This document shows positions 61,598 to 64,000 of a DNA stretch of 64,000 bases, one piece after another (position 1 is the stretch's first letter; every line of letters starts with the position of its first letter). The notes below the pieces were generated by a model, which worked only from the letters and a program-made list of their open reading frames with translations, searched no databases and was not told where the DNA came from. The position numbers were made by a program, and so were the translations under genes. This DNA is from Salmonella enterica subsp. diarizonae (GTDB lineage Bacteria; Pseudomonadota; Gammaproteobacteria; Enterobacterales; Enterobacteriaceae): contig NZ_VXJV01000003.1 of assembly GCF_008692785.1 (NCBI RefSeq), positions 310,001-374,000 of the forward strand, in the 5' to 3' direction.

Positions 61598-61680
61598 CCT
61601 GCCCGATGGCGCTAGCTTATCGGGCCTACAAACGAGCGAAGTTGGACAAGGCACCTGCGCTGTTCCGTTTATCAGGCCTG
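61598..61680. repeat. REP pair after trpS
   Basis: GCCTGCCCGATGGCG...TTATCGGGCCTAC and a degenerate inverted copy ending TTATCAGGCCTG lie between the trpS stop and its terminator. Confidence 0.7.
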
Positions 61681-61681
61681 T

Positions 61682-61708
61682 AAAAAACCGGGAAATCCCG
61701 GTTTTTTT
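61682..61708 (+). terminator. Rho-independent terminator after trpS
   Basis: AAACCGGG (61685-61692) pairs with CCCGGTTT (61697-61704) around AAAT, followed by more T residues. The A/T runs on both sides may also serve the convergent yhfL. Confidence 0.85.
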
Positions 61709-61729
61709 GTATCTGCGCAGTCGTTTCTA

Positions 61730-61900
61730 TTATTGATCGGCAGCCGGGCCGCAACCGCCAATAATTTTAGAAATAGAAATTGCAGGGTGCAGCAAATAAT
61801 CGTAGCTACAGTTGTTTTTTTTGTTTTCAATATGACCCGTACAGGCGGTGAGCGTCGCCAGAACCCCTGCCACAATGGCAGTTTTTACAAATTTGAACAT
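61730..61900 (-). CDS. yhfL: Small lipoprotein YhfL
   Basis: The 56-residue protein starts at the ATG at 61900 with MFKFVKTAIVAGVLATLTAC, a lipoprotein signal peptide whose lipobox LTAC puts the lipid-bearing cysteine at position 20. The mature part (TGHIENKKNNCSYDYLLHPA and on) has two more cysteines. It resembles E. coli YhfL (55 residues) along its whole length. The function is unknown. It is convergent with trpS. Confidence 0.9.
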   Translation of the reverse strand: MFKFVKTAIVAGVLATLTACTGHIENKKNNCSYDYLLHPAISISKIIGGCGPAADQ

Positions 61901-62040
61901 ATCAAAATCCTTTTTGAATAAAAGGGATATTATTTATGGGATAAATATAATGTCTATTTAGCGTATATTACGATAGCAATTAATAAACCATACAGGTAGT
62001 CCAAATAAGGACTTCATCTTTACCAGAAAATATGATTTAA

Positions 62041-62069
62041 ACAGGACCGCTTAATAATAAGCGGCCTGT
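62041..62069 (-). terminator. Hairpin after the autotransporter gene
   Basis: ACAGG-a-CCGCTTA (62041-62053) pairs with TAAGCGG-CCTGT (62058-62069), with one bulged base and the loop ATAA. On the minus strand TTTAAATC follows. It lies about 25 bp past the stop and probably ends transcription. Confidence 0.65.
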
Positions 62070-62094
62070 ATTAGTGTTATATAATGTCGTTTAT

Positions 62095-64000
62095 TTAACG
62101 AAATGTTTTCTTAACGTTAAGCATAAAGCCTTTATCGCTGATACTGTCTTCCTTCCACTGGTATGCGTCCAGATGCAGCGCGGTATCATTGCTGCTGTAT
62201 TTCACGCCGATGGTTGCTTGTCCATTAACGCCGCCGCCTTTTTGACCGTCATCCACGCTGAACGATTGACCCGCCGCGCCCTGTAATGACGCCGTGCGCT
62301 GGCTCTTGTTGTAGCTCAGGTTCGGACCGCCTTCCAGAGTGGCGGTGGCGCTCCAGCCATCTTTCCCGGTATAGTCCAGATTCAGACCGACAAGGGAGTC
62401 CACTGCCGTTTCGTTGCCAGAGTTCATTGACAGGTTAAAGTCTCCGGCGCTGCGCTCTTTGTAGCCGTCCTCCATAGTGTGACGGAATTTCACACCAGCA
62501 TACGGCGTCACTTTCAGCGCATCGTCCATCAGGGAGAAGGTTTTTGCGCCTTCACTACGGAATTCCATGTACTGCTGACGCGCATCGGAATCGGCGACTT
62601 TGTTGACATCGCTATAGTCAACAGAACGGCTGCTGTCGAGGTTATGCACGTCATAGCGCAGGCTGTTATTCCAGGCCAGGCCTTCACCAAACGCCATGTT
62701 ATGTTTCAGACCGAAGAACTGACTGTAGCCGCCGGTCAGGCCGTTATCGCCCGCTTTTTGCGAACCGCCGCCATCAAGACGAGCAATACCGTACTCCAGC
62801 GTCAAGTTCTGGCTTGCGGTCAAATCCAGCGTCTGGCGCAGCGCCAGCATGTCGTATTGGGTATCATTGCCCAGTTCGGCACGCGGATCGCCTTTCGCCA
62901 CCACGTTGAATGCCAGGCCATCTTTAATTTGCGGCGCGGCATCGGCCAGCATAGTAAAGCGATTACTGAGAATACGGGCCTCGCGGAAGACGGTGGTCGC
63001 CTGGCTGCCGCTGATTTGTTTAAGGGCGTTGTTCAGTTCGGCGGTGGTGCCGACGTTGAGGCTGGTGTACAGCTCATTATTGGTATAACCTGCATCCAGC
63101 GCCTGCGCGACGTCAGAAACGCTGCTGTCGGTGGCGACATCGGCATAGGCGTTTTTGGTCATCGTGACATCAACGTTGCCGCTGCTATCCGTACTCCCCT
63201 GCGCGTTCCAGACCACAGTGGTGGACTGGATTGCGCCTGCATCCGATAGGTTGCTGCCTTCAACGACGTTATCAAACGTGATGGTGGTGTCGGCAGTACC
63301 TGCGGTAAAGCCGGTATTAATCTCCACGCCGTCCAGACTGGCGTTGCTCACCATTAGCTTACCCGCGCTGCCGTCGGCACTGGTGCCCACTACATAACCG
63401 TTCAGGTCGTTGCTGGCGGTGTCGGAAGTGCCGTTTGCGGTATTGACCGTATCGGCTGGATCGGCAGGTAGATTGTAGTCAGCGTAGTGAACTTCGGTAT
63501 TGTTGCCGTTATTACCATTCAATCCTTCTACATTGACGCTGTCACCTTGTTTGATGAGGCCAGAACCAGTCACGCTGTCGTCAATAACCACGGTGCCATT
63601 ATTGACCACATGGCCTGCGCCAGCCACGCTGAAAGCATACGAGTCGCTGGCGTAGATATTGATGGTGCCGTTGTTCTCAATCACAGCGTCAGCTGTTGCA
63701 CCGGAGTCCAGCGCCATGGCAATCATGCCGGTATCGGTAGTGCCTTTGGTGCCGAGGTTGATGGTACCGTTGTTCACCAGCTGCGCATTTTTGCTACCGT
63801 ACATGCCGTAAGCGTTGTTGCCGCTGACGTTAATGGTACCATCGTTCTGCGCTACGAAGTTGCTGTGGCTAATTTTGACGACTGCGCTGCCATCAAGATC
63901 GTAGTTAATAACGCCGCTTTCCTGGTTCCAGAAATAAGAGTTGTAATCGCCGCTGGCGTTGTCGCCGCTGGCGAATACGGCTTGGGTGGTCGCATCCATT
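62095..64000 (-). CDS. bigA: Autotransporter adhesin, BigA-like, 3' part (runs off window)
   Basis: Only the last ~634 codons are present; the start lies beyond 64000, so the methionine at 63999 is internal. The first ~270 residues are passenger, with repeated NNGTI-type beta-helix turns (VNNGTINLGTKG, IENNGTINIYAS, VNNGTVVID). A helical linker (LNNALKQISGSQATTVFREA) leads into a C-terminal 12-strand beta-barrel of about 270 residues ending NVKKTFR, with terminal aromatic as for outer-membrane insertion. The bigA name rests on the position by yhfL and trpS and my memory of the Salmonella locus. Confidence 0.8.
   Translation of the reverse strand, partial: MDATTQAVFASGDNASGDYNSYFWNQESGVINYDLDGSAVVKISHSNFVAQNDGTINVSGNNAYGMYGSKNAQLVNNGTINLGTKGTTDTGMIAMALDSGATADAVIENNGTINIYASDSYAFSVAGAGHVVNNGTVVIDDSVTGSGLIKQGDSVNVEGLNGNNGNNTEVHYADYNLPADPADTVNTANGTSDTASNDLNGYVVGTSADGSAGKLMVSNASLDGVEINTGFTAGTADTTITFDNVVEGSNLSDAGAIQSTTVVWNAQGSTDSSGNVDVTMTKNAYADVATDSSVSDVAQALDAGYTNNELYTSLNVGTTAELNNALKQISGSQATTVFREARILSNRFTMLADAAPQIKDGLAFNVVAKGDPRAELGNDTQYDMLALRQTLDLTASQNLTLEYGIARLDGGGSQKAGDNGLTGGYSQFFGLKHNMAFGEGLAWNNSLRYDVHNLDSSRSVDYSDVNKVADSDARQQYMEFRSEGAKTFSLMDDALKVTPYAGVKFRHTMEDGYKERSAGDFNLSMNSGNETAVDSLVGLNLDYTGKDGWSATATLEGGPNLSYNKSQRTASLQGAAGQSFSVDDGQKGGGVNGQATIGVKYSSNDTALHLDAYQWKEDSISDKGFMLNVKKTFR

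Overview
The window is chromosomal DNA of an enterobacterium, almost certainly Salmonella enterica. Gene order follows the E. coli K-12 gnt-glg-glp-mal-feo-ompB-hof-aro-dam-trpS backbone and proteins match the E. coli families along their length. The glpR gene is intact, and a BigA-like autotransporter lies beside yhfL and trpS, which points to Salmonella. No phage, insertion sequence, CRISPR array, rRNA or tRNA gene was seen.

Layout: (1) 1-3.2 kb holds gntR and gntKU (gluconate). (2) 3.2-14.3 kb holds asd and the glycogen genes glgBXCAP. (3) 14.4-18.2 kb holds glpD and glpEGR (glycerol 3-phosphate). (4) 18.2-26 kb holds malT and malPQ (maltodextrin). (5) 26-31 kb holds gntT (second gluconate locus), nfuA, gntX, bioH and rpnA. 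(6) 31-34 kb is feoABC (ferrous iron). (7) 34-39.6 kb holds yhgF, greB and ompR-envZ. (8) 39.7-47.7 kb holds pckA, yhgE, hslO, hslR, yrfG and igaA. (9) 48-54.6 kb holds nudE, mrcA and the cryptic pilus/competence operon hofMNOPQ. (10) 54.6-61.6 kb is the aroK-aroB-damX-dam-rpe-gph-trpS cluster. (11) 61.7-64 kb holds the small lipoprotein yhfL and the 3' part of the autotransporter gene, which runs off the window.

The first half works as a carbon-storage and carbon-uptake block. Glycogen synthesis (GlgC, GlgA, GlgB) and breakdown (GlgP, GlgX) sit beside maltodextrin breakdown (MalP, MalQ under MalT). The two gluconate loci carry matching GntR operators, and GlpR and CRP-like sites are visible at glpD, gntK and malT.

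Signs of decay or variation are the main points of interest. pckA has an in-frame amber stop at codon 20. A short 5' remnant of yhgN is all that remains between gntU and asd. glpR and malT abut with only 25 bp between stop codons, so the rtc RNA-repair locus known at this junction in relatives is absent. Other points are an internal, strongly SD-preceded start inside rpnA that fits the recently described Rpn intragenic antitoxin arrangement, and a candidate 32-codon hydrophobic small ORF ahead of aroK. BIME/REP repeats follow many 3' ends.
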